This document shows, piece after piece, positions 7,837 to 15,727 of a stretch of DNA of 64,000 nucleotides. This DNA is from an uncultured bacterium (lineage in GTDB: Bacteria; Verrucomicrobiota; Kiritimatiellia; CAIKKV01; CAIJXV01). The stretch is taken from assembly GCA_903824675.1 (NCBI GenBank), contig CAIJXV010000086.1:46700-110699 (forward strand), read 5' to 3'. The translations under genes were made by a program, and so were the position numbers. Position 1 is the stretch's first letter. Every line of letters begins with the position of its first letter. The notes below the pieces were generated by a model, which saw nothing but the letters and a program-made list of their open reading frames with translations, ran no database searches and was not told the DNA's origin.

Positions 7837-7837
7837 G
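7681..7837. repeat. RHS-junction repeat copy A
   Basis: This segment aligns with 837-961. They share GTAAAATCG at one end, GGCCCCGAT and CCTACGGGT in the middle and AGCCCATGG at the other end, with about 30 extra bases in this copy. Its right edge lies 21 bases from the stop of the second PIN antitoxin (7859), and copy B also lies just beyond the antitoxin of the first PIN pair. Here the repeat supplies the start codon and leader of the phospholipase-tipped RHS fragment. It may mark a recombination joint where toxin tips are exchanged. Confidence 0.55.
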
Positions 7838-7858
7838 GATAACGCCTCTGATCACTGG

Positions 7859-8032
7859 TCAGGCGGTTCGACGGCGTAGCGCCGGCTGAGGACCGCGCAC
7901 ACAGAGTCGCGATGCATGTTCTTTCTGATGAATCAGTGCATACTCAAGTAATGTCTGGCCGTGCGCCTTGACATCCTTTTCAATGGCCAGACGATGTTTG
8001 CGGATTTCCGCCACAATGGGGTCGATTTTCAT
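7859..8032 (-). CDS. Small antitoxin of PIN toxin-antitoxin pair 2
   Basis: A 57-residue protein beginning MKIDPIVAEIRKHRLAIEKD, which resembles the short helical antitoxins (MKxDPIVEEVR type) that accompany the YIESS-type PIN toxins. The ATG at 8032 overlaps the TGA of the PIN gene as ATGA, so the pair is translationally coupled with the toxin first. The final 18 residues (ASRLCVRGPQPALRRRTA) do not look like the usual end of this family, and the RHS-junction repeat begins 21 bases further on, so the native 3' end may have been replaced. Confidence 0.6.
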   Translation of the reverse strand: MKIDPIVAEIRKHRLAIEKDVKAHGQTLLEYALIHQKEHASRLCVRGPQPALRRRTA

Positions 8033-8508
8033 GATTCCTCCATCAATTCCTCGGGCGTGCAAAGCACTGGCGTCCGAATACCTTCCTGACTGTTGATTAA
8101 ATCCAGTTGCCGCTGGACCCGCGCACTGGCAATGTGCGAGCAATTCCAACTCACCAGATAATCCATCCCATGCCAACTCGCCAACGCCATGTGATAGGCA
8201 TCGACCTCGCATTCCCCTGGAATATTCAGTTTCGCGAGATACAGCTTGGCCAACCGATCCACCTCGGGACCAAATTCCAACAAAGGCAAGTGCCCAACAC
8301 TCGCAATCCGCAACTTTGCCGCCTCCGGATCGCCCCGGCCGACCTCATCCAGCACGAAGACCGAAACATAGGCATCAAAGCCAGGCAAAGCCGCATCCCA
8401 CCATTCCCGCGTAATTTGCTGATGCGCCGCAACAACCAAGTCCCGGTTCGGCCGGGAAACCAGATAACTCACGACCGATGACTCGATATACACACTGGGA
8501 CGGTTCAT
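8029..8508 (-). CDS. PIN-domain VapC-like toxin of pair 2
   Basis: A 159-residue PIN-fold protein with N-terminal VYIESSVVSYLVSRPNRD, followed by QQITREWW, the Asp/Glu block VLDEVGRGD, and the late EVDAYHMALASWHGMDYLVSWNCSHIA. The first acidic position is Glu rather than Asp, which is normal in this subgroup (YIETS type). Members cleave RNA in type II toxin-antitoxin modules. It is from a different PIN subfamily than the gene at 1277-1705. It sits between the two RHS toxin tips and is followed, with a 4-base overlap, by its small antitoxin. Confidence 0.8.
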   Translation of the reverse strand: MNRPSVYIESSVVSYLVSRPNRDLVVAAHQQITREWWDAALPGFDAYVSVFVLDEVGRGDPEAAKLRIASVGHLPLLEFGPEVDRLAKLYLAKLNIPGECEVDAYHMALASWHGMDYLVSWNCSHIASARVQRQLDLINSQEGIRTPVLCTPEELMEES

Positions 8509-8580
8509 GGTTTGATACTACTCTGCCGCTGGCCGGAATGAAAGCGTGGAATTGAGCCGTTTTAAGGGGCAATTCCGTGT

Positions 8581-8823
8581 TCATAATCGCAATTCCGGAT
8601 CATCTTTTGTTGATTTTCGGCATGACAACCAAGACCCGATTCCACATAACGAAAAAACCGTCACCATTGTGATAATGGGGCCCACCAGAATTTCTTTGAA
8701 TGAAATTGACCCTGCATACGAAGTTGTACGCTTTAACGTGATCAAAAGGACTACACACAAGACATAAAGCCCCACAGACAAGGCCATCAATAACACTAAC
8801 CGTTTTCGTATAAAAAAAATCAT
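8581..8823 (-). CDS. Two-helix membrane protein, candidate immunity protein for the hydrophobic RHS tip
   Basis: From the ATG at 8823 this gene encodes 80 residues with two clear membrane segments (LVLLMALSVGLYVLCVVLLI and EILVGPIITMVTVFSLCGI) and short charged ends. It begins 10 bases after the stop of the RHS tip gene; a longer frame reaching 8907 would overlap that gene and is not preferred. Small inner-membrane proteins commonly protect against pore-forming or membrane-targeting toxins. The RHS tip upstream has a hydrophobic C-terminus, so immunity is a reasonable inference. No family is recognised. Confidence 0.5.
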   Translation of the reverse strand: MIFFIRKRLVLLMALSVGLYVLCVVLLITLKRTTSYAGSISFKEILVGPIITMVTVFSLCGIGSWLSCRKSTKDDPELRL

Positions 8824-8833
8824 TCGAGTTCTA

Positions 8834-9649
8834 CTAACGTGGTTTACAGTGACAGTATTTCTGCTGTGCTTCTTTTCCCGCATTGCCAATGTCAAAAACA
8901 GTATCAAGCACTACAGCCAAATCAATGATGGCGTCAGCTGTTAGGGCGCCAGCCGTAACGGTTCCGCCAACAGCACCTTTGGCGCCTGTCTTTATTGCCC
9001 ACAGACCAACGAGTCCACTTGCGCCACTCATTAATATTTTCATGGCATCCGGGCCCGACGCTACACCTATAAAGCTCGCCTGAAATTCGCCAACCTTAGC
9101 GGCTATGGCCTTTTCACATTCTGTAATGCCTTCTTCTGAAAAGTTGCCTGTTTCAAATGACTTATAGTCCTGCACCTTAAGTCCCGGCACGGACTCGAAG
9201 TATTTGTTCCACCCATGAATCGCTGTGGATGCAATGGGAATCCACTCCCACCAAGCAGTTCCAAAATAATCAATTCTTAACAGAGGATTATTACCGACAA
9301 ATCCGTATAGGTTTAACCCACCCATCTCCCCAATCGGATCCCGTTTTTGCCACCGTCCTAACAGGGGATTGTAAAATCGGTGGCCGTAGTAATATAGGGT
9401 GGTCTCGCGATCGAGATATTTAGTGCTGAAAGCATAGGGATTTAGCGCCAGAACTTGCGCATCTCCAGCCTGGACAACGGTTTCGCCAAACGGGCTATAT
9501 TCGTAATGGGCGGCGATAACCCCGGTATCTCCATTGATGATGTCCGAAACGTTCCCCTTTGCGTCATAAGAATAGATATTAACCGGTCCACCTGTCAAAA
9601 GGGTGTCGTAGTAGTACTCACAAGAGCCAGTCAAAATCTTGAAAGCCAT
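8834..9649 (-). CDS. Orphan RHS core fragment with hydrophobic toxin-like tip
   Basis: A 271-residue protein. Residues 24-130 are a well preserved RHS-associated core: YSYDAKGNVSD, AAHYEYSPFGE, TKYLDRETTLYYYGHRFYNP, LGRWQKRDPIGEMGGLNLYGFVGNNP. The C-terminal 140 residues form the variable tip, with a Gly/Ala-rich hydrophobic stretch (residues ~200-250, including GASGLVGLWAIKTGAKGAVGG) that could insert in membranes, and a CHC end. No known toxin domain is recognised. The start lies 6 bases after the gspF stop, so the frame is fused transcriptionally to the secretion operon. A complete RHS shell is absent. The original genes downstream of gspF may have been replaced by this cassette. Confidence 0.65.
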   Translation of the reverse strand: MAFKILTGSCEYYYDTLLTGGPVNIYSYDAKGNVSDIINGDTGVIAAHYEYSPFGETVVQAGDAQVLALNPYAFSTKYLDRETTLYYYGHRFYNPLLGRWQKRDPIGEMGGLNLYGFVGNNPLLRIDYFGTAWWEWIPIASTAIHGWNKYFESVPGLKVQDYKSFETGNFSEEGITECEKAIAAKVGEFQASFIGVASGPDAMKILMSGASGLVGLWAIKTGAKGAVGGTVTAGALTADAIIDLAVVLDTVFDIGNAGKEAQQKYCHCKPR

Positions 9650-9654
9650 ATAAA

Positions 9655-10857
9655 TTATCTCAGCGTCTGATTAAGCGCTAAAACTGGCAATAAAACGGAA
9701 AGCACTACCAGAAGGACAAATGCGCCAATCAAGAGGATTAATGCAGGCTCCAACCAGCTCAATAAACGGGTGACCGTTCGATTCCAGCGATGTTGATAAT
9801 GATCGCCGGCAGTTTCAAGCATTCGATCCAACGCGCCGGATGCCTCGCCGGTTTGAACCCATCCCGGCAGGGATTCGCTCAAGGGAGCGATCCGACGCAA
9901 TACTTCAGCCAAGGAGATTCCTTGTCGTAACTCTTCCAGCCCCTGTCGGGTCAATCCAGCGATCCAAACACTCCCGGTTGAGCGCCCTGCCAATTCAAGG
10001 GAGGATAACAAGGGGACCCCCCCCCTTAAGAGCAGACCCAAAGTCCGGCAAAACCGGAGATTGGCAACCAACACCCGGGCCGGTCCAATCCACGGGAGTC
10101 GAAAAGTCAAAGGATCCAACTTTCCGTGCCACGCGCCACCCGACTGAAACTTTCGACGAAGGAGCCACGCGGCCATAACCATGACACCCGCAAGTGGAAT
10201 AATCCCCCAAATCAATACCCGCCCCACCCCGATCATTACCCGTGTGAGCGTCGGCAATTGGATGCCAGCGTCTGCTGTTAAAATTCGGGCGGCAGACGGA
10301 ATGACAAATCCCAACAGGATGACGGCCATTAACAGGGCAAATCCCAGCACAATCATCGGATAGATCAAAACCGATTTGACCCGATCTCTCAGGGCTTGCT
10401 GTTCCTGAAGAAATCCCGACAACTGGATCAAAATAGGGCCCAGTGCCCCTGATTTTTCACCTGCCTCCAAAACAGCCGTTTCGAAGTCCTGGACATTCTG
10501 GAGTTCAGCCAATGCATGTGCCAGTCCGGTTCCTTCACGGACACGATCCCGCACTCCGCCTAAAAGACCATGTGCGGCACCCAAATCAGGGGACTGGATG
10601 ATCAGGGTCAGTGCTTGAACCATCGGCACTCCGGCTTCAAGCAAAACCCCTAATTCATGATAAAAAACAGCACGACCTTCGGCCCCGAAAACATTCCGAT
10701 CGGATTTTCGGGGTATATCTGTTGCGGGAATGATGGAATCGGCGAGGATGCCTTTGCGGGCCAAGATTTCACGTGCGGCCTTCAGATCGAGGGATTCCAT
10801 GATTCCCCGCACCCCAGCCCCTTGTCGATCGTAACCGCGGTATTGAAAGGTCTTCAT
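9655..10857 (-). CDS. gspF: Type II secretion / type IV pilus inner-membrane protein GspF (PilC family)
   Basis: A 400-residue polytopic membrane protein with two T2SSF domains (about 65-185 and 265-385), each followed by membrane helices (SVLIYPMIVLGFALLMAVILLGFVI; LEPALILLIGAFVLLVVLSVLLPV). The N-terminal FQYRGYDRQGAGVRGIMES is typical of the family. GspF organises the pseudopilus assembly platform with the ATPase encoded immediately upstream (5-base gap). No pseudopilin genes (gspG-K) follow; instead an RHS fragment begins 6 bases later, which is odd for a complete secretion operon. Confidence 0.93.
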   Translation of the reverse strand: MKTFQYRGYDRQGAGVRGIMESLDLKAAREILARKGILADSIIPATDIPRKSDRNVFGAEGRAVFYHELGVLLEAGVPMVQALTLIIQSPDLGAAHGLLGGVRDRVREGTGLAHALAELQNVQDFETAVLEAGEKSGALGPILIQLSGFLQEQQALRDRVKSVLIYPMIVLGFALLMAVILLGFVIPSAARILTADAGIQLPTLTRVMIGVGRVLIWGIIPLAGVMVMAAWLLRRKFQSGGAWHGKLDPLTFRLPWIGPARVLVANLRFCRTLGLLLRGGVPLLSSLELAGRSTGSVWIAGLTRQGLEELRQGISLAEVLRRIAPLSESLPGWVQTGEASGALDRMLETAGDHYQHRWNRTVTRLLSWLEPALILLIGAFVLLVVLSVLLPVLALNQTLR

Positions 10858-10862
10858 ACCCT

Positions 10863-12446
10863 TCAGCCATCATCCGTCTGGTTCAGCGCAAAAACAACCT
10901 CGTCCACAGTGGTTAAATGATGCCGGATTTTGTCGATCCCGTCGTCCAACATCGTCACCATACCCTTTTCGACGGCCATTCGTCGGAGTTCACGCACCTG
11001 TCCCTGCCCGCCCCGCAGGATATCTTGCAGGGAAGGATCCGCCGGCATCAATTCAAAAAGACCTATCCGGCCACGGAAGCCCTCCCGGCAATTGGCACAA
11101 CCCACCGGCCAGGCGATGGGAGTACCTATCAGCGAAAGTCCGCCTGGACCGAGCCGTCGAACGGTTTCGGCGTCAGCGGAAACAATCCGGCAACATTCAG
11201 GACAGAGGCGGCGTACCAGTCTCTGCGCCAACACGCCACGGAGTGCCGCCGCGAGCAAAAACGGTTCAATCCCCATATCCGTCAACCGCAACACGGCACT
11301 GGTTGCGTCATTGGTATGGAGGGTGGTGAAGACGAGATGGCCGGTCAATGCGGCCCGCAGTGCGATATCGGCCGTCTCCCGATCCCGGGTTTCACCGACC
11401 AGGATAACATCGGGATCCTGCCGCAAGAGATGCCGCAACCCGACAGCAAAAGTCAGCCCAATCTTGGGATGAACCTGAATCTGGCCAATATGGGGGAGCT
11501 GGTATTCAATCGGGTCCTCGATGGTCAGAATGTTGCGGCGCAAGGTATCCAATCCGCTGAGGGCGGCGTAGAGTGTGGTGGTTTTTCCGCTGCCGGTGGG
11601 TCCGGAAACAATCACCAGGCCGTTGGCACATCGCAAAAGTCGGCTCCACGTTGTTTGAATGCGCTCGGGTATCCCCAATGCTTCCAAGGGAAGCAGACTG
11701 TTTTCGCGGTTCAATAAACGCAAGACCACCCGTTCGCCTTCGGCCACCGGAACCGTCGACACCCGAATATCAATCTCTCGTTCGCCAATCCGGACCCGGG
11801 TCATACCATCCTGGGGCAACCGTTTTTCGGCGATATCCATTCGAGCCATGACTTTCAACCGCGAAACCAAAGCCTTTTCCATCTGCTTGGGGGGCGAGGA
11901 TTGTTCGTACAAAATTCCATCGATGCGATATCGGATTTTCAACCGGTTTTCGAAGGGTTCAAAATGGATGTCGGAGGCACGGGCTTTGACCGCTTCAAGC
12001 AGGATCAGGTTGATTAATTGAATGACCGGTGCTTCCTCCGCCGCACGGAGAAGATCTTCACCACCACGGATGGGCGCGATCACTGCCCCATCCTTGCCGG
12101 TCGCTTGTAAGTCGCGCAAAAAGTCTTCCGCCCGATCGTCGCGTCGCACATAACACCGATCAATCGCTTCCTTCACTTGGGAGGGATCGGTTGCCACCAA
12201 AAGCAGTTCACAACCCAGCAAGACTTCGGCTTCCTGTAAACGCGTAAAATCATGGGGATCGGAGGTCAGTAAAGCCAGTCGTCCGTTATATCGGATGGGC
12301 AGCACCCCCTGCCGACGCGCCCATTCAACCGGAAATCGATCAACCAGGATCGGGTCAAGGCATTCATCGGGAATGATTTCAAGCCACGGAACACCGGCTT
12401 GATTCGCCCGGACTTTCAAGGTCCCCTCTCCGGATGGTTCTGGCAT
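10863..12446 (-). CDS. gspE: Type II secretion / type IV pilus assembly ATPase GspE
   Basis: A 527-residue cytoplasmic hexameric ATPase. After the N-terminal GspE_N domain come ASDIHFEPFENRLKIRYRIDG, Walker A (GPTGSGKTTT), the Asp box, Walker B (LRQDPDVILVGETRDRET), the His box (TTLHTND) and a zinc-binding tetracysteine (CPEC and CANC). This marks the GspE/PilB branch rather than PilT. ATG 12446, nine bases beyond the gspD stop, is taken as the start. A GTG at 12530 inside gspD would add 28 residues, and neither has a strong ribosome site. It powers pseudopilus polymerisation with GspF and the secretin GspD. Confidence 0.93.
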   Translation of the reverse strand: MPEPSGEGTLKVRANQAGVPWLEIIPDECLDPILVDRFPVEWARRQGVLPIRYNGRLALLTSDPHDFTRLQEAEVLLGCELLLVATDPSQVKEAIDRCYVRRDDRAEDFLRDLQATGKDGAVIAPIRGGEDLLRAAEEAPVIQLINLILLEAVKARASDIHFEPFENRLKIRYRIDGILYEQSSPPKQMEKALVSRLKVMARMDIAEKRLPQDGMTRVRIGEREIDIRVSTVPVAEGERVVLRLLNRENSLLPLEALGIPERIQTTWSRLLRCANGLVIVSGPTGSGKTTTLYAALSGLDTLRRNILTIEDPIEYQLPHIGQIQVHPKIGLTFAVGLRHLLRQDPDVILVGETRDRETADIALRAALTGHLVFTTLHTNDATSAVLRLTDMGIEPFLLAAALRGVLAQRLVRRLCPECCRIVSADAETVRRLGPGGLSLIGTPIAWPVGCANCREGFRGRIGLFELMPADPSLQDILRGGQGQVRELRRMAVEKGMVTMLDDGIDKIRHHLTTVDEVVFALNQTDDG

Positions 12447-12454
12447 GGGTTCTA

Positions 12455-14452
12455 TTACTTTGCCGACCGCCGGGGCGACGAAGCCGCCTCCTGCGCGTTG
12501 GTTGGGGATAACCCGGTGCGCTTCTGCCACTCTGCGGACAACGCCTGCGACGACGTCGATCCCTTCATCACGCGCGGGGTCACAAAGATGAGAAGATTTG
12601 TTTTTTGTTTACCATCGACGGTTCGCCGGAAAAAGAACCCCAGCAAGGGAATATCCCCGAGAAACGGAACTTTCCGGACGATTTTAGTCTGATCTTCACG
12701 CATCAGGCCGCTGATGATAATGGTCTCTCCATCGGGAACGGTCACGGTGGTGCTGACTTCACGCTTGGCAATAGTCGGCGTGAACTGGACACTGGAACTG
12801 CCTTCGTCGATAATCGCTTCGATACTGGGATTGAGAATCATTCGCACTTGTCGATCGGGATTAATGTGGGGGGTCAACTTGAGCTTGATCCCCACATCGA
12901 TCCGGTCGATATTTTGAATGATATCCCGCGAAGATCCGGTACCGCCTTGAATGGTTGATTTCAGAATGGGAATATTGTTGACGACGCTGACGGTGGCTTC
13001 CTGGTTATTTTGAGCAATCAGGGGAACACTGGAAAGAATTTTGAATTGCTGCTTGGTGTCACTGGCATTGATATTCAGCACCGCTGGATAGCCCACCACC
13101 ATGTTGCCGTCGGCATCCAAACGGGTCCCATGGGCCAAGCCAAAAGTCAGTCCCCCCGGAAACACACCGGACTGAATGGCGTTCAAGAGGCTTTCGGATC
13201 CATCGCTCAAGGTACTGCTGCCCTGGACTACGGTGTCTCCCACTTTGGAGGGCATATTGACCGCCGCAAAATCAACCCCCACATCCAACTCGTTATTCAT
13301 GTTCTTTTCGGCAATCACCACCTCGATGACCACTTGTTCCGGTTCCTGATCAAGTTCAGTAACCAACTGGTTCACCACTTCGAAATCTCGGGGCGAAGCA
13401 TCGACCAGGAGGGCATTATTCGCCAAGCTGGGCTCGATGGCGATGCGTCGATCGGCCAGGGTGACCGTCCCCACCCCCCCTTTGGCTCGATCCTTGTCCG
13501 CCGATTGTTTTGACAACAGGGCATTGAGAGTTTTGGCCGCATCTTCCGCCGTCAGATGTTTAAGGAAAATCGCATGGAGGGATCCGCTTCCGGCGGGGGA
13601 TTCAATGTCAATTTTCGTCAGCATTTTTTGCAATTCCTGAATATCGCCGGGAGTGCCGACGACCACCAGGGCATTCGCTTGCGATGCTGCAATGAGGCTT
13701 AATCGGAGATTATTTCCAGGAGTCGAGGCCGGAGTGGAGGCTGACGCTCCGCTTCCGCGGGTGGACGTCCGCTCCAAGGGTTGCAGAATGGGCGCCAGTT
13801 GTGCCGCCGTATCCTTGGCATCGAGAAACTTCAGGGGAATGACTTCAAACACAACGCCCGCGCCGGGGCGATCAACCTGATCAATCAATTGTTGCAGGCG
13901 GCGATGATTTTCCGGTGTGTCGGTCAGCACCAGGCAATTTACGGATTCGAGCGCACTGACACCCGGCAGTGGTTTCCCGCCGGATGAGCTTTCCAGCAAA
14001 CGGCGCATTTCCAAAGCGGATACATATTGCAACGGAATCACGCGGGTAACCCATCCAGTCGCACCCGCAAGGCTCTCTTGAAGGGGAAATCCGGATGCAG
14101 TCCGGCTCGCAAAAGGAACAATCCGGATGCCACCCTCTCCATCCACGGCGGCACATCCGGCTGATTCTAATACTCTCAGGAATAAAGGATAAACTTCCCG
14201 GACGGGAATTTTGGGTGTGATGACGGTGACCTTGCCTTGTACCGTCTCATCGACAATAAAACCGCGACTGGTCAGATCCCCGACCAGTTTGACAAAGGTC
14301 CGCAAGTCGACCTGATCGAGGCTGAACTGAGTGGTGGCACCGACAGAGGAATCCGGGGCCGTCGACAACGGCTCCGCTTCCAGCAAGGACAGGGCAATCC
14401 AAAGGATTCCGGCCCATCGGACACAACTCCCGAAAAACCGGCTAAAAATCAT
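12455..14452 (-). CDS. gspD: Outer-membrane secretin GspD
   Basis: A 665-residue secretin with a signal peptide (WAGILWIALSLLEAEP), an N0 domain (LDQVDLRTFVKLVGDL), three N1-N3 KH-like repeats (for example IPLQYVSALEMRRLL, IPLKFLDAKDTAAQL, IFLKHLTAEDAAKTL) and the C-terminal secretin core with VPDGETIIISGLM and VPFLGDIPLLGFFFR. It forms the multimeric outer-membrane channel of a type II secretion or pilus system. It follows lpxA by 16 bases in the same direction, so it is probably expressed with the LPS genes. Confidence 0.95.
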   Translation of the reverse strand: MIFSRFFGSCVRWAGILWIALSLLEAEPLSTAPDSSVGATTQFSLDQVDLRTFVKLVGDLTSRGFIVDETVQGKVTVITPKIPVREVYPLFLRVLESAGCAAVDGEGGIRIVPFASRTASGFPLQESLAGATGWVTRVIPLQYVSALEMRRLLESSSGGKPLPGVSALESVNCLVLTDTPENHRRLQQLIDQVDRPGAGVVFEVIPLKFLDAKDTAAQLAPILQPLERTSTRGSGASASTPASTPGNNLRLSLIAASQANALVVVGTPGDIQELQKMLTKIDIESPAGSGSLHAIFLKHLTAEDAAKTLNALLSKQSADKDRAKGGVGTVTLADRRIAIEPSLANNALLVDASPRDFEVVNQLVTELDQEPEQVVIEVVIAEKNMNNELDVGVDFAAVNMPSKVGDTVVQGSSTLSDGSESLLNAIQSGVFPGGLTFGLAHGTRLDADGNMVVGYPAVLNINASDTKQQFKILSSVPLIAQNNQEATVSVVNNIPILKSTIQGGTGSSRDIIQNIDRIDVGIKLKLTPHINPDRQVRMILNPSIEAIIDEGSSSVQFTPTIAKREVSTTVTVPDGETIIISGLMREDQTKIVRKVPFLGDIPLLGFFFRRTVDGKQKTNLLIFVTPRVMKGSTSSQALSAEWQKRTGLSPTNAQEAASSPRRSAK

Positions 14453-14468
14453 CGACGTCCCCCACCGA

Positions 14469-15242
14469 TCAACGGGTCACCCCGCGTTGTGAATTTTCGA
14501 TGAAGGTCACCAAGTGATCGACTTCAGGAATGCCGGGCCATTCCGCACGAACCCGTGCCAGAGCATCTCGCACGGGCAGATTATCATGGAAGATACATTT
14601 CAGGGCCGCTTTCAGGCTCTTGCAGGTGTCTGCCGAAATCCCCCGCCGCTCAAGGCCGACGGAATTCAATCCAATCAGTCGGGAGGGATTGCCATCCACC
14701 ATCATGAACGGCGCCACATCCTGATTGATTTTGCTGCACCCCCCGACCATGGCCATCTTGCCAATCCGGACAAACTGATGCACCCCGGTCATTCCGCCGA
14801 TAGTCGCCTGATCTTCAACGATGACATGCCCGGAGAGCATGGCCGCATTGGCCATGATGACTCCGTTGCCGACAATACATTGGTGGGCAACATGGCAGCA
14901 GGCCATAATCAAGGCATCCGACCCCACCGCCGTTAGGTCGCCTTCATTGGTTCCGGAGTTAATGGTCACATATTCCCGGATCACCGAACGGTCGCCGATG
15001 GTCACCGTGGTCTTTGCCCCGCGGAATTTCTTGTCCTGCGTCTGACTTCCAAGACTGGCAAAGGGGAATACGGTACACTCGCGGCCGAGCGTCAGCCATC
15101 CATCCAGATGGACCTGGGGCATGATGTGACAGTGATCCCCCAGCACGACATGGGGGCCAATGATCGTATAAGGACCAATTTCGACATCCGTCCCCAGTTG
15201 GGCGCCGGGATCAACAATCGCCGTGGGATGAATGCAAGTCAT
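14469..15242 (-). CDS. lpxA: UDP-N-acetylglucosamine O-acyltransferase
   Basis: A 257-residue left-handed beta-helix acyltransferase with regular hexapeptide repeats (IHPTAIVDPGAQLG, VEIGPYTIIGPHVVLG) and the catalytic His in MACCHVAHQC (His120 by alignment to the E. coli active site). The C-terminal helical region (SVGLERRGIS, IFHDNLPVRDAL) is typical of LpxA. It performs the first step of lipid A synthesis in the cytoplasm. The start overlaps the fabZ stop by 4 bases, the usual fabZ-lpxA coupling that balances phospholipid and LPS synthesis. Confidence 0.96.
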   Translation of the reverse strand: MTCIHPTAIVDPGAQLGTDVEIGPYTIIGPHVVLGDHCHIMPQVHLDGWLTLGRECTVFPFASLGSQTQDKKFRGAKTTVTIGDRSVIREYVTINSGTNEGDLTAVGSDALIMACCHVAHQCIVGNGVIMANAAMLSGHVIVEDQATIGGMTGVHQFVRIGKMAMVGGCSKINQDVAPFMMVDGNPSRLIGLNSVGLERRGISADTCKSLKAALKCIFHDNLPVRDALARVRAEWPGIPEVDHLVTFIENSQRGVTR

Positions 15243-15691
15243 GGAGTTACCTTCTCATCCGCAACCATGCACATCATTTCAGCCTCCGACGCCAGGGCGC
15301 CATCAACCGTCACCTTACCGGCGAATTTGGCCAGCCTCGACTTGATGGTCAGGAATTCAATTTCAATCCGCATTTGGTCGCCCGGCACCAGCACTTTACG
15401 GAACTTGGCTTTATCAATCGACATGAAATAAGGCACACGGTGCCCGTCCGCGCCGGCCAGTCGAATCATGAGAATCCCTGCCGTCTGGGCCATGGCTTCC
15501 AGTTGAAGAACCCCAGGCATAACCGGTTTCCCGGGAAAATGCCCCTGAAAAAAAGGCTCATTGAACGTTAGATTCTTGATTCCTACGATCCGTTTCTGGT
15601 CATCGCATTCAATAATCCGGTCCACCAACAACATGGGAAATCGGTGTGGCAAAAGCCGCATGATTTGTTCGACATCAAGAATCGTGGCCAT
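15239..15691 (-). CDS. fabZ: (3R)-hydroxyacyl-ACP dehydratase
   Basis: A 150-residue hot-dog-fold enzyme with the FabZ hallmark LPHRFPMLLVDRI, the catalytic His in QGHFPGKPVMPGVLQLEAMAQ and the Glu in that helix. It dehydrates beta-hydroxyacyl-ACP in fatty acid synthesis, competing with LpxA for hydroxyacyl substrate. It lies between metK and lpxA and overlaps lpxA by 4 bases. The length is normal. Confidence 0.97.
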   Translation of the reverse strand: MATILDVEQIMRLLPHRFPMLLVDRIIECDDQKRIVGIKNLTFNEPFFQGHFPGKPVMPGVLQLEAMAQTAGILMIRLAGADGHRVPYFMSIDKAKFRKVLVPGDQMRIEIEFLTIKSRLAKFAGKVTVDGALASEAEMMCMVADEKVTP

Positions 15692-15727
15692 ATTCCATCC
15701 TTTGCGGGATCCCCGCGGGTATGCGAT

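Noticed and set aside
12446..12530. GTG start of gspE at 12530
   Set aside because: Would lie 76 bases inside gspD without a ribosome site; ATG 12446 right after the gspD stop is simpler, though not proven.
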